A stretch of DNA of 9,806 nt from Acidobacteriota bacterium (GTDB lineage Bacteria > Acidobacteriota > Vicinamibacteria > Vicinamibacterales > 2-12-FULL-66-21), in assembly GCA_013697225.1 (NCBI GenBank), contig JACCXG010000434.1, forward strand, positions 1 to 9,806, read 5' to 3'. Of this stretch, positions 1-6,832 are shown piece by piece. The number at the start of each line of letters is the position of its first letter. Within the stretch, counting starts at the first letter, position 1. The position numbers and the translations under genes are program-made. The notes under the pieces are model-generated. The model worked only from the letters and a program-made list of their open reading frames with translations, was not told the origin of the DNA and ran no database searches.

Positions 1-548
1 GGCAGGCGGAACACCCGCGAGGCATCCCTTGCGCTGGACGCTGCCGCCAGCCCGCGGAGCGTGTCGATCAGGAGCGGGATCCCCTCCGCTGTGTGTGAGC
101 TGACGCGCAGCACCGGAGCACTCTCGAGGAACGATCCCCGCAGGAACTCACGGACTTCGATCTCCGCCAGATCCGCGATATCTCCATCGGTCGCGTCCAC
201 TTTCGTGAGCACCGTCAGGCCGCGCTCGATCCGCAGCAGCGAACAGATGTCGAGGTGCTCCCGCGTCTGCGGCATGATGGACTCGTCGGCCGCGACGACG
301 AGCATCACCGCATCGATGCCGCCGACCCCCGCGAGCATGTTCTTGATGAAGCGTTCGTGGCCGGGCACGTCCACGAAACCGATGGTGGTGTCCCCGTCGA
401 GCTGGAGGTTCGCGAAGCCGATGTCGATGGTGATGCCGCGTGCTTTCTCTTCCTTCAGCCTGTCCGCGTCGATGCCGGTGAGGGCTTTGACGAGAGCGGT
501 CTTGCCATGGTCGATGTGGCCTGCGGTCCCGACGAGGATGTGCGGCAT
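1..548 (-). CDS. selB: Selenocysteine-specific translation elongation factor SelB (5' part, runs off window)
   Basis: This is a translational GTPase that delivers Sec-tRNA(Sec) to UGA codons marked by a SECIS element. Translating from the ATG at 548 gives 182 residues, all in the N-terminal G domain, before the window edge cuts the gene. Visible motifs are the G1 loop GTAGHIDHGKT (7-17), the segment LTGIDADRLKEEKARGITID (23-42) with the switch-I threonine, G3 DVPGHE (60-65) and G4 TKVD (115-118). TKVD instead of EF-Tu's NKxD, together with the DRLKEEKxRGITID block, is typical of SelB rather than EF-Tu or IF2. The start gives MPHILVGTAGH, close to the usual SelB N-terminus. An in-frame GTG lies 11 codons upstream but is less likely. 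No clear Shine-Dalgarno sequence is visible. The gene is divergent from the M20 peptidase gene with a 55-bp gap. The C-terminal winged helices that bind SECIS lie outside the window. Confidence 0.95.
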   Translation of the reverse strand, partial: MPHILVGTAGHIDHGKTALVKALTGIDADRLKEEKARGITIDIGFANLQLDGDTTIGFVDVPGHERFIKNMLAGVGGIDAVMLVVAADESIMPQTREHLDICSLLRIERGLTVLTKVDATDGDIADLAEIEVREFLRGSFLESAPVLRVSSHTAEGIPLLIDTLRGLAAASSARDASRVFRL

Positions 549-591
549 GAACAGGTCAATTGTCGCCTGTTTGGCCGGCACGCGGACGGTG

Positions 592-597
592 TAAGCT
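592..597 (+). promoter_or_regulatory. Candidate -10 box TAAGCT, leaderless position
   Basis: TAAGCT ends 6 nt before the ATG at 604. Transcription usually starts about 7 nt after a -10 box, so the mRNA would begin at or next to the A of the start codon. No Shine-Dalgarno is seen between the box and the ATG. It matches the consensus at only three of six positions. It gains weight because the same spacing and a near-identical box precede the gene starting at 8821. No convincing -35 element is visible. Confidence 0.4.
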
Positions 598-603
598 GCG
601 GGG

Positions 604-1893
604 ATGATCAGTCGGCACGGGGCAGGGCGGGCGGGAGGCGTCCTGGTCTGCGTGGTGCTTGCGCTCGCCGGGCCAGCCGCCCAGAGTACGGACCCGCTCG
701 TCACGCGCATTCTCGGGAGCGCGCAGTTCAAGAACGCCCGGGCGTTCATCCGCACGGACCACGACCGTTTCGTGCGCGAGCTGATTGCGCTCACCGAGAT
801 CCCGGCCCCACCCTTCAAGGAGCAGCGTCGGGCGGACGCGTTCCTTCAGGCGCTTCGCGATGCGGGTCTCAGCAGCGTGGAAATGGACGCCGAGGGGAAC
901 GTGATGGGCGTGCGCAAGGGGGCGGGCCACCCCGCCATGCTCGCCCTCGTCGCTCATCTCGACACGGTGTTCCCGGAGGGCACGGACGTGACGGTGAAGC
1001 GCGCGGGGACCCGCCTGGCGGCGCCGGGCATCGGTGACAACACCCGCGGACTGGCGCTCGTGCTCGCCCTCGTCCGCGCCCTGGACGCCGGGAAGTTCCA
1101 GACGTCGGCCGACATCCTGTTCGTCGGGAATGTCGGAGAAGAAGGGGAAGGGGATCTGCGTGGCGTGAAGTATCTCCTGCGCCACGGACAGTACAAGGAT
1201 CGGATCACGGCGTTTCTTGCGATCGACGGCGGGGCCCAGGGGCACATCACGCGGGCGGCGGTCGGCAGCAAGCGCTACCGAGTCGCCTTCAAGGGGCCGG
1301 GCGGACACAGTTACGGCGCCTTCGGCCTCGTGAACCCCGCGTATGCCATGGCCGCGGCGATAGCACGGTTCTCCGACATTCAGGTGCCCGCCACCCCGAA
1401 GACGACGTACAACATCGGGGCGGTGCGGGGCGGCACCTCCGTCAACTCCATTCCCTCCAGCGTCAGCATGGACGTCGACATCCGCTCGGAGTCGTGCGCC
1501 GAGCTGAAGGGGGTGGACGACGCCTTCCTGGCCATCGTCAAGGGGGCTGTGGAGGACGAGAACCGCGCGCGCTCAACCCGGGAGGGGCGCATTACGGCAG
1601 ACCCCGAGGTCATCGGGGAGCGGCCGTGTGGTGAAACGCCCATGCAGTCGCCAATCGTCCGGACGACCGCCGCCGTCGTGCGGGCGTTCGGCCTGACGCC
1701 TTCCTTCGGCACGAGCAGCACGGACGCCAACATCCCGATGAGCATGGGAATTCCCGCGGTGACGATCGGCCGCGGCGGACCGGGGGACCGCAGTCACTCA
1801 CCCGACGAGTGGACGGATGTCGATCCAAAGGGTGTCGCCCAGTCTGTGGAGGTCGCACTCGCGATCGTCGTCGCCAACGCCGGGATGCCGTGA
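604..1893 (+). CDS. Secreted M20-family zinc metallopeptidase (PepT/carboxypeptidase-like)
   Basis: This 429-residue dinuclear zinc hydrolase is expected to cleave small peptides or N-acyl amino acids outside the cytoplasm. Residues 1-28 look like a signal peptide: Arg-rich start, hydrophobic core VLVCVVLALAG, and a possible AQS/T cleavage site. All M20 metal positions are visible: H118 and D120 (AHLDT), bridging D145 (GIGDNTRG), catalytic E179 and E180 (GNVGEEGEG), D208 (AIDGG) and H398 (RSHSPDEW). H235 in GPGGHSYGAFG marks the dimerisation/lid domain, at roughly 222-335. The DGG ligand and GEEGEGDLRG block resemble PepT-like members more than DapE or ArgE, but the substrate cannot be read from sequence. 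Length is normal for the family. The start is chosen for the signal peptide and the box at 592. The next gene begins 124 bp downstream behind its own promoter, so this gene is probably monocistronic. Confidence 0.92.
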   Translation: MISRHGAGRAGGVLVCVVLALAGPAAQSTDPLVTRILGSAQFKNARAFIRTDHDRFVRELIALTEIPAPPFKEQRRADAFLQALRDAGLSSVEMDAEGNVMGVRKGAGHPAMLALVAHLDTVFPEGTDVTVKRAGTRLAAPGIGDNTRGLALVLALVRALDAGKFQTSADILFVGNVGEEGEGDLRGVKYLLRHGQYKDRITAFLAIDGGAQGHITRAAVGSKRYRVAFKGPGGHSYGAFGLVNPAYAMAAAIARFSDIQVPATPKTTYNIGAVRGGTSVNSIPSSVSMDVDIRSESCAELKGVDDAFLAIVKGAVEDENRARSTREGRITADPEVIGERPCGETPMQSPIVRTTAAVVRAFGLTPSFGTSSTDANIPMSMGIPAVTIGRGGPGDRSHSPDEWTDVDPKGVAQSVEVALAIVVANAGMP

Positions 1894-1962
1894 AGCCGGG
1901 TTGATGGTTCGACGACATGGAAAGGAGCCGGAGGCCGCCGGTGTGCGCGCCAGGAACGGCGG

Positions 1963-1968
1963 TATACT
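1963..1968 (+). promoter_or_regulatory. Candidate -10 box TATACT of the SnoaL-exporter operon
   Basis: TATACT matches the sigma-70 -10 consensus at five of six positions and is AT-rich against a GC-rich background. It would start transcription near 1975 and give a leader of about 43 nt carrying a GA-rich ribosome-binding region (GAGG at 2007-2010, 7 nt before the ATG at 2018). No good -35 is seen. A 6-bp inverted repeat, CCGCCG (1935-1940) and CGGCGG (1957-1962), abuts the box and could be an operator, though such repeats are easy to find by chance at this GC content. Confidence 0.55.
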
Positions 1969-2017
1969 CGGCGCGGGGCCCATCCTTTCGTCCGACTCAG
2001 AGAGGCGAGGTTTTCCG

Positions 2018-2440
2018 ATGACTCGCGAGCTCATCATCCAGGGGCTGGCCGAGCACCAGGCAGGTTTCCTGGCGAGAAGCCCGGAGGCGCTCACGGCCAC
2101 GCACGCTCCGAACGGCACCTTCGAGAGCCCCGCTCACGGGCTGGTCACCGGGCGCCCCGCGATTCTCGAGGTCTACCAATACTGGTACAAAGCCTTCCCC
2201 GATTTCAGCCTGCACTGGGGTTCCGCCGTAATTGAGGCCCCGCGGGCGGCGGTGTTCTGGAAATTCGAGGGGACAACCACCGGCCCGTTCTTTGGAGAGG
2301 TGCGTCCCGGCACGCCAATCCGGATGTCGGGCGCAGCCGAGTACACGTTCGGCGACGAAGGGATCCTCTCCGTACGCCACATCTTCGACTTTTCGGCAGT
2401 GCTCGTCAGCGCCGGCGTTCTGAAGATCAAACCGGCCTGA
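2018..2440 (+). CDS. SnoaL/NTF2-like small protein
   Basis: This 140-residue protein appears to be one SnoaL-like (polyketide-cyclase / NTF2 superfamily) alpha+beta cone. It has an N-terminal helical part (1-30), then FESPAHGLVTGRPAI (35-49), YWYKAFPDF (55-63), and strands with alternating hydrophobics at WKFEGTTTGPF (81-91) and AEYTFGDEGILSVRHIFDF (107-125). The aromatic-FPD signature and the T/VxGRxAI block are typical of SnoaL_2-type proteins. The family includes hydrolases, isomerases and purely ligand-binding proteins, so no reaction is assigned. There is no signal peptide, so it is probably cytoplasmic. The ATG at 2018 has a GAGG element 7 nt upstream. The frame stays open back to 1817, but that extension overlaps the peptidase gene, crosses the promoter and has no family resemblance. 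The stop TGA (2438-2440) lies one base before the TTG of the ABC ATPase, which suggests an operon with coupled translation. Confidence 0.82.
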   Translation: MTRELIIQGLAEHQAGFLARSPEALTATHAPNGTFESPAHGLVTGRPAILEVYQYWYKAFPDFSLHWGSAVIEAPRAAVFWKFEGTTTGPFFGEVRPGTPIRMSGAAEYTFGDEGILSVRHIFDFSAVLVSAGVLKIKPA

Positions 2441-2441
2441 T

Positions 2442-3239
2442 TTGTCCGCGGACGGTCCGCTCATCGGGCGCGTCCTGCCTGCGACAGCCTCCACCGAACC
2501 TGTGAGCAGCCCGCCGTCCGCACCGTCCGCCCCCAAGCCGTCCGTCTTTGCCGCCCGTGACCTCACCAAGGTCTATCGCATGGGAGAAGTCGAGGTGCAG
2601 GCGCTGCGCGGCGTCAGCCTCGACCTGCACGAGTCGGAGTTCCTCGTCCTGCTCGGGCCGTCGGGCAGCGGCAAGTCGACGCTGCTGAACATCCTTGGCG
2701 GCCTTGACGTGCCCACGGCCGGCACGGTGACCTACCGCGGCCAGAATCTCACGTCAGCCGACGAGCGCGCCCTGACGATGTACCGCCGGCGGCATGTGGG
2801 GTTCGTGTTCCAGTTCTACAACCTCATTCCCAGCCTGACGGCACGCGAGAACGTCGCACTGGTCACCGACATCGTCGAACGCCCGATGCGTCCGGAAGAA
2901 GCGCTGGAGCTCGTGAACCTCGCCCACCGGCTGGATCACTTCCCCTCGCAGCTCTCCGGCGGCGAGCAGCAGCGCGTGGCGATCGCCCGCGCTGTCGCCA
3001 AGCGGCCCGACGTGTTGCTCTGCGACGAGCCGACCGGGGCTCTCGACATTGCGACAGGCGTGCTGGTCCTGCAGGCCATCGACCAGGTCAACCGCGAGCT
3101 CGGTACGACCACGGCCGTGATCACGCACAACGCGGCGGTGTCAGGAATGGCGGACCGGGTGGTGACGCTTTCCGACGGCCGCATCGCCAGCGATCGGCGG
3201 AACAGCGTAAAGCTCAGTCCGGCGGAATTGCAGTGGTGA
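2442..3239 (+). CDS. ABC exporter ATP-binding subunit (MacB/LolD/DevA type)
   Basis: This ATPase drives the FtsX-type permease encoded next. With a TTG start at 2442 it has 265 residues. Motifs: Walker A GPSGSGKST (72-80), Q-loop Q124 in FVFQFYNLIPSL, signature LSGGEQQRV (171-179), Walker B VLLCDE (191-196), D-loop ALD (200-202) and H-loop H229 in VITHN. The LTKVYRMGEVEVQALRGV start (41-58) and the FYNLIPSLTARENV block are classic for the MacB/LolD/DevA subfamily. Residues 1-34 are an extra Ala/Pro/Ser-rich stretch before the conserved domain. The start is uncertain: TTG 2442 sits one base after the previous stop and could be used by reinitiation, while an in-frame GTG at 2502 would give 245 residues. 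The frame is closed by TGA at 2421, so no earlier start overlaps far into the previous gene. The 3' end overlaps the permease start by a few bases. Confidence 0.94.
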   Translation: MSADGPLIGRVLPATASTEPVSSPPSAPSAPKPSVFAARDLTKVYRMGEVEVQALRGVSLDLHESEFLVLLGPSGSGKSTLLNILGGLDVPTAGTVTYRGQNLTSADERALTMYRRRHVGFVFQFYNLIPSLTARENVALVTDIVERPMRPEEALELVNLAHRLDHFPSQLSGGEQQRVAIARAVAKRPDVLLCDEPTGALDIATGVLVLQAIDQVNRELGTTTAVITHNAAVSGMADRVVTLSDGRIASDRRNSVKLSPAELQW

Positions 3240-5602
3240 TCCGCCCGCTCGATCGCAAGCTCCTTCGCGACCTCTGGACCCTGAAGGGGCAGGCTTTCGC
3301 CATCAGCCTGGTCATCAGTGCCGGGGTGGCGATGTTCATCATGTACCTGAGCACGTTCCACTCGCTGCGGCTGACGCAGGAGACGTACTACGAGCGCTAC
3401 CGCTTCGGCCACGTCTTCGCCGCGCTGACGCGGGCCCCCATGAACGTGCTGGAGCGTGCGGCCGATCTTCCGGGGGTTGCGCGTGTCGAAGCGCGCGTGG
3501 TGGTGGACGTCACGCTCGACGTGCCCGACCTGACCGAGCCGGCGAGCGGACGGCTGATCGGCATAGACGTGCCGGCGCGCCCGATGCTGAACGACGTGTT
3601 CATACGGCGCGGGCGGTTCCCGGCGCTCGGGCATCCGGACGAAGTGCTCGTGAGCGAGGGCTTCGCCCTGGCGCGCGATCTCCATCCCGGCGACTCGATC
3701 GGCGCGATGATCAACGGTCGCCGGCGCGAGCTGTCCATCGTGGGCATCGCGCTGTCGCCTGAGTACATCTACAGCATCCGTCCGGGCGAGCTCATTCCCG
3801 ACGACTCGCGTTTCGGCATCTTCTGGATGCACGGGCGCGGCCTTGCCGCCGCGTTCAACATGGAGGGGGGCTTCAACCACCTCTCGCTCACGCTCCTGCC
3901 CGGCGCCTCCGAGCCGGACGTGATTGCCAGGCTCGACCGGCTGCTGGCCCCCTCCGGGGGGCTCGGGGCCCTGCCGCGGTCGCTGCAGACCTCGCACTGG
4001 TACCTGGACAACGAGCTCGCGCAGCTCCAGAGCGTGGGCCTGGTGCTGCCGATCGTCTTCCTGCTGGTGGCGGCGTTCCTCCTGAACGTCGTGCTCACGC
4101 GCATCGTGTCGGTGCAGCGTGAGCAGATCGCCGCGCTGAAGGCACTCGGCTATACCAACCGGGAGCTCGCGTGGCATTACACGAAGCTCAGTCTGCTCAT
4201 CGGTGCGGCGGGAGGAGTGCTGGGGACGGTCTTCGGCGCCTGGATGGGTTCCGGGATGACGGCCATCTACAACGATTTCTTCCGTTTCCCGATCCTCACC
4301 TACAACCTGCCGGCCAACGTGGTGTTCGGCGGGGTGGCGGTCAGCTTTGCCGCGGCCACCCTCGGCGCGCTCAACGCGGTGCGGAGGGCGGCGGCGCTGC
4401 CTCCGGCCGAAGCCATGCGCCCGGAGCCCCCCGCGCGCTACAGGCACAGCCTGCTCGAGCGGGCCGGCCTGGCGCACTACCTCTCGCCACCGGTACGGAT
4501 GATCCTTCGCAACGTCGGGCGCCAGCCGGCACGTGCCGCCACCGCAGTTGCCGGAGTCGCGGCCTCGATCTCGATGCTGATCCTCGGAACCTTCTTCCTC
4601 GACTCCATCGGCGTGCTGCTCGACCAGCAGTTCTTCGTCATTCAGCGTCAGGACGTCACGGTGAACTTCGTGCTGCCGGCGTCCGCCCGTTCGCTGCACG
4701 AGGTGCGGCGCCTTCCCGGCGTCATCGGCGCCGAGCCGCTGCGCGCGGTACCCGCCAGGCTCCGTTCCGCGCAGCGTTCGCGCATCGTCTCCGTTCAGGG
4801 GCTCGTGGCGGAGCCGGAGCTCAATCGTGTGGTGGATGTCACGGGTGGGGCGGTCAGGCTGCCTCCCGGGGGGCTCGTGCTCTCACTGAAGCTGGCGGAG
4901 GTGCTGGCTGTGGGCGTGGGGGAGGTCGTCACCATGGAGGTGCTCGATGGCCGGCGCCCGGTTCGGGAGGTGCCCGTCGCGGGGATCGTCGAGGAGTACA
5001 TGGGCACGTCAGCCTACATGGAGATCGGCGCCCTCCGTCGTCTCCTGGGGGAGGGAGATTCATTGTCGGGCGCATTCCTGAGAGTGGATCCGGCGGAGGC
5101 GGACGTGCTGTACCAGAGGCTCAAGGGGATTCCGTTCGTGGCAGGTGTGAGCCTGAAGCGGAGCGCGGTCGAGAGCTTCCAGCGGACCATCGCCGAGACG
5201 TTCTATGTGATGATCTTCTTCAACCTGCTGTTTTCGAGCGTCATCTCCTTCGGCGTGGTCTACAACGCGGCGCGCATCTCGTTGTCGGAGCGCAGCCGGG
5301 AACTGGCCAGTCTCCGGGTGCTTGGCTTCACCCGGGGGGAGATCTCCCTGATTCTGCTGGGGGAACTGGCCGTTGTCGTGGTGTTGGCCATTCCGATCGG
5401 GCTGCTGCTCGGGTATATCTTTGCCGGGGCACTCGTCGCTGCATTCAACACGGAGCTGTATCGCTTCCCGCTGGTCGTCACCCCACGGACGTACGCCTAT
5501 GCGGCAACCGTCGTCCTGATCGCGGCGAGCCTGTCGGGGCTGGCCGTGCGCCGCCGTCTGGATCGGCTGGATCTTGTGGCGGTTCTGAAGACCCGCGAAT
5601 GA
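3233..5602 (+). CDS. FtsX-like ABC transporter permease, duplicated (two FtsX domains)
   Basis: This 789-residue inner-membrane permease works with the preceding ATPase. It contains two tandem FtsX/MacB-type halves. The first has TM1 at about 20-41, a periplasmic domain at about 45-265, and three TMs at about 267-290, 318-345 and 360-385. The second has a TM at about 435-460, a periplasmic domain at about 465-650, and TMs at about 657-680, 705-732 and 752-772. Each half carries the cytoplasmic coupling motif: REQIAALKALGYTNRELAWH (296-315) and SRELASLRVLGFTRGEISLI (688-707). Classic MacB and DevC have one 4-TM unit and work as dimers; this one carries both halves in one chain. The start is GTG 3233 or GTG 3236. 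Both overlap the ATPase stop TGA (3237-3239), so translation is probably coupled. Substrate is unknown. Confidence 0.93.
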   Translation: MVIRPLDRKLLRDLWTLKGQAFAISLVISAGVAMFIMYLSTFHSLRLTQETYYERYRFGHVFAALTRAPMNVLERAADLPGVARVEARVVVDVTLDVPDLTEPASGRLIGIDVPARPMLNDVFIRRGRFPALGHPDEVLVSEGFALARDLHPGDSIGAMINGRRRELSIVGIALSPEYIYSIRPGELIPDDSRFGIFWMHGRGLAAAFNMEGGFNHLSLTLLPGASEPDVIARLDRLLAPSGGLGALPRSLQTSHWYLDNELAQLQSVGLVLPIVFLLVAAFLLNVVLTRIVSVQREQIAALKALGYTNRELAWHYTKLSLLIGAAGGVLGTVFGAWMGSGMTAIYNDFFRFPILTYNLPANVVFGGVAVSFAAATLGALNAVRRAAALPPAEAMRPEPPARYRHSLLERAGLAHYLSPPVRMILRNVGRQPARAATAVAGVAASISMLILGTFFLDSIGVLLDQQFFVIQRQDVTVNFVLPASARSLHEVRRLPGVIGAEPLRAVPARLRSAQRSRIVSVQGLVAEPELNRVVDVTGGAVRLPPGGLVLSLKLAEVLAVGVGEVVTMEVLDGRRPVREVPVAGIVEEYMGTSAYMEIGALRRLLGEGDSLSGAFLRVDPAEADVLYQRLKGIPFVAGVSLKRSAVESFQRTIAETFYVMIFFNLLFSSVISFGVVYNAARISLSERSRELASLRVLGFTRGEISLILLGELAVVVVLAIPIGLLLGYIFAGALVAAFNTELYRFPLVVTPRTYAYAATVVLIAASLSGLAVRRRLDRLDLVAVLKTRE

Positions 5603-5615
5603 CTGTCGGTTGCAC

Positions 5616-6803
5616 ATGAAGAGTCGCGTCCTCCGCATCGTGCTCGTATTGCTGCCCCTCGTGGCGCTCGGCGTGTGGGCGTTCCGGCCCCGGCCCGTTC
5701 CCGCTGATTTCGCGACCGTGGCACGCGGCCCGCTCGAGGTCACTGTCGCCGATGAAGGACGCACCCGCGTGCGCGACCGCTACGTCGTGTCGGCTCCGCT
5801 TCCGGGGCGGATGCAGCGCATCGAACTGCAGCCAGGGGACGCTGTGGTTGCGGCAAAGACCGTCGTGGCCCGGTTCCTGCCGGCCGATCCGGCCCTTCTC
5901 GATGTTCGCACCCGCGCCGAGCTCGAAGCGCGCGTGCGTGCCGCGGAGTCGGCGCTCGGCGGCGCCCGTGCCGAACGTGAGCGCGTGCGCACCGAGCTGA
6001 CGTTCGCTCGGACGGAGCTCGAGCGGGCCAGGCGCCTCGTGGAAGAGCGGGTGATTGCCCCACGGGAGCTCGAGGGGGCCGAGCGCCAGGCGCAGACCCT
6101 GGAGCGGGCGCTCCAGTCAGCCGACTTCGCCGTCCGTACCGCCGAGCATCAGCTCGAACTGGCGAAGTCCAGCCTCCTGCAGACGCGCGGCGGCCGCGCG
6201 GGTGACGCGATTCCCCTCTACTCACCCGTGGACGGCGTCATCCTCCGCCGGCTGCAGGAAAGCGAATCGGTCGTGCCGACGGGCCATCCGCTGCTCGAGA
6301 TCGGAAACCTGGACGACCTCGAAATCGTTGCCGATCTGCTCTCCAGCGCCGCCGTGGCGGTGGCCGAAGGGCAGGACGTGCACATCGAGCAGTGGGGAGG
6401 CGAGCGCACCCTCCGCGGGCGCGTCCGCCGTATCGAGCCCTCGGGGTTCACGAAGATCTCGGCTCTCGGCGTGGAGGAGCAGCGCGTGAACGTCGTCGTC
6501 GATCTCGTCGAGGGTCGGGAGGCCTGGAGGTCGCTTGGGGACGGGTACCGGGTGGAGGTCCGGATTGTCGTGTGGAGCGCCGAGGATGTGGTGAAGGTGC
6601 CGACGAGCAGCCTCTTTCGCCACGAGGGAGGATGGGCCGTCTACAAGGTGGAGAACGCCACTGCCGTCCGCCAGAGTATCGATGTCGGGCAGAGGAACGG
6701 GCTGGAAGCGGAAGTGCTCCGGGGGCTCGTCGCGGGCGACCAGATCGTGGTCTACCCGAGCGAAGCCGTGGCCCAGGGGGTGAGGCTCACGCCGCGGTCC
6801 TAG
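5616..6803 (+). CDS. HlyD/RND-type periplasmic adaptor subunit of the exporter
   Basis: This 395-residue membrane-fusion protein would link the permease to an outer-membrane channel. A single N-terminal hydrophobic anchor is at about 5-23 (LRIVLVLLPLVALGVWAF). There is no lipobox cysteine, so it should be anchored by this helix. Domains in order: first lipoyl half-motif (57-88, APLPGRMQRIELQPGD), a Glu/Arg/Ala-rich alpha-helical hairpin (about 97-190), second lipoyl half (200-230, YSPVDGVIL and the PLLEIGNLDDLEIV block), a beta-barrel (about 235-325) and a membrane-proximal domain (about 328-395, VPTSSLFRHEGGWAVYKVE). ATG 5616 begins 13 nt after the permease stop; a TTG two codons upstream is less likely. 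No strong ribosome-binding site is seen, consistent with coupling to the permease. Order ATPase-permease-adaptor fits a DevBCA/MacAB-like tripartite exporter. The outer-membrane factor must be encoded elsewhere. Confidence 0.93.
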   Translation: MKSRVLRIVLVLLPLVALGVWAFRPRPVPADFATVARGPLEVTVADEGRTRVRDRYVVSAPLPGRMQRIELQPGDAVVAAKTVVARFLPADPALLDVRTRAELEARVRAAESALGGARAERERVRTELTFARTELERARRLVEERVIAPRELEGAERQAQTLERALQSADFAVRTAEHQLELAKSSLLQTRGGRAGDAIPLYSPVDGVILRRLQESESVVPTGHPLLEIGNLDDLEIVADLLSSAAVAVAEGQDVHIEQWGGERTLRGRVRRIEPSGFTKISALGVEEQRVNVVVDLVEGREAWRSLGDGYRVEVRIVVWSAEDVVKVPTSSLFRHEGGWAVYKVENATAVRQSIDVGQRNGLEAEVLRGLVAGDQIVVYPSEAVAQGVRLTPRS

Positions 6804-6811
6804 TCCGCGGC
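6791..6811. terminator. Perfect 7-bp GC hairpin across the stop codon between convergent genes
   Basis: GCCGCGG (6791-6797) and CCGCGGC (6805-6811) form a perfect 7-bp stem with a 7-nt loop that contains the adaptor gene's TAG (6801-6803). It lies at the end of the exporter operon and 22 bp from the end of the convergent deaminase-CYTH gene. Neither strand has a T-run after the stem, so it is a weak intrinsic terminator candidate at best. It could act with Rho or as a 3'-end stabiliser. Confidence 0.35.
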
Positions 6812-6832
6812 AGACTCATTGGTGCAACCTCG

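Noticed and set aside
61..594. Plus-strand open frame at the left edge
   Set aside because: It is antisense to selB, whose GTPase motifs are unambiguous; the translation is Ser/Arg-rich shadow.
1817..2017. 67-codon N-terminal extension of the SnoaL-like protein
   Set aside because: It overlaps the peptidase gene in another frame, runs across the TATACT promoter box and the ribosome-binding site, and has no family similarity.
2936..4699. Very long minus-strand open frame (587 codons) antisense to the ATPase and permease genes
   Set aside because: It is rich in Arg, His, Glu, Gln and Gly with no recognisable domain, and lies opposite two genes with clear motifs. Long antisense frames are expected in GC-rich genes with strong third-position G/C bias.
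4171..5619. Long plus-strand open frame inside the permease gene in another frame
   Set aside because: The product is an Arg/Gly/Ala-rich shadow translation with no hydrophobic pattern or motif; the permease frame is clearly the real one.
2442..6803. Naming the exporter macAB, lolCDE or devBCA outright
   Set aside because: The ATPase is common to all three, the permease is a duplicated FtsX type unlike single-unit MacB or DevC, and the adaptor lacks a lipobox. Substrate-specific names cannot be supported.
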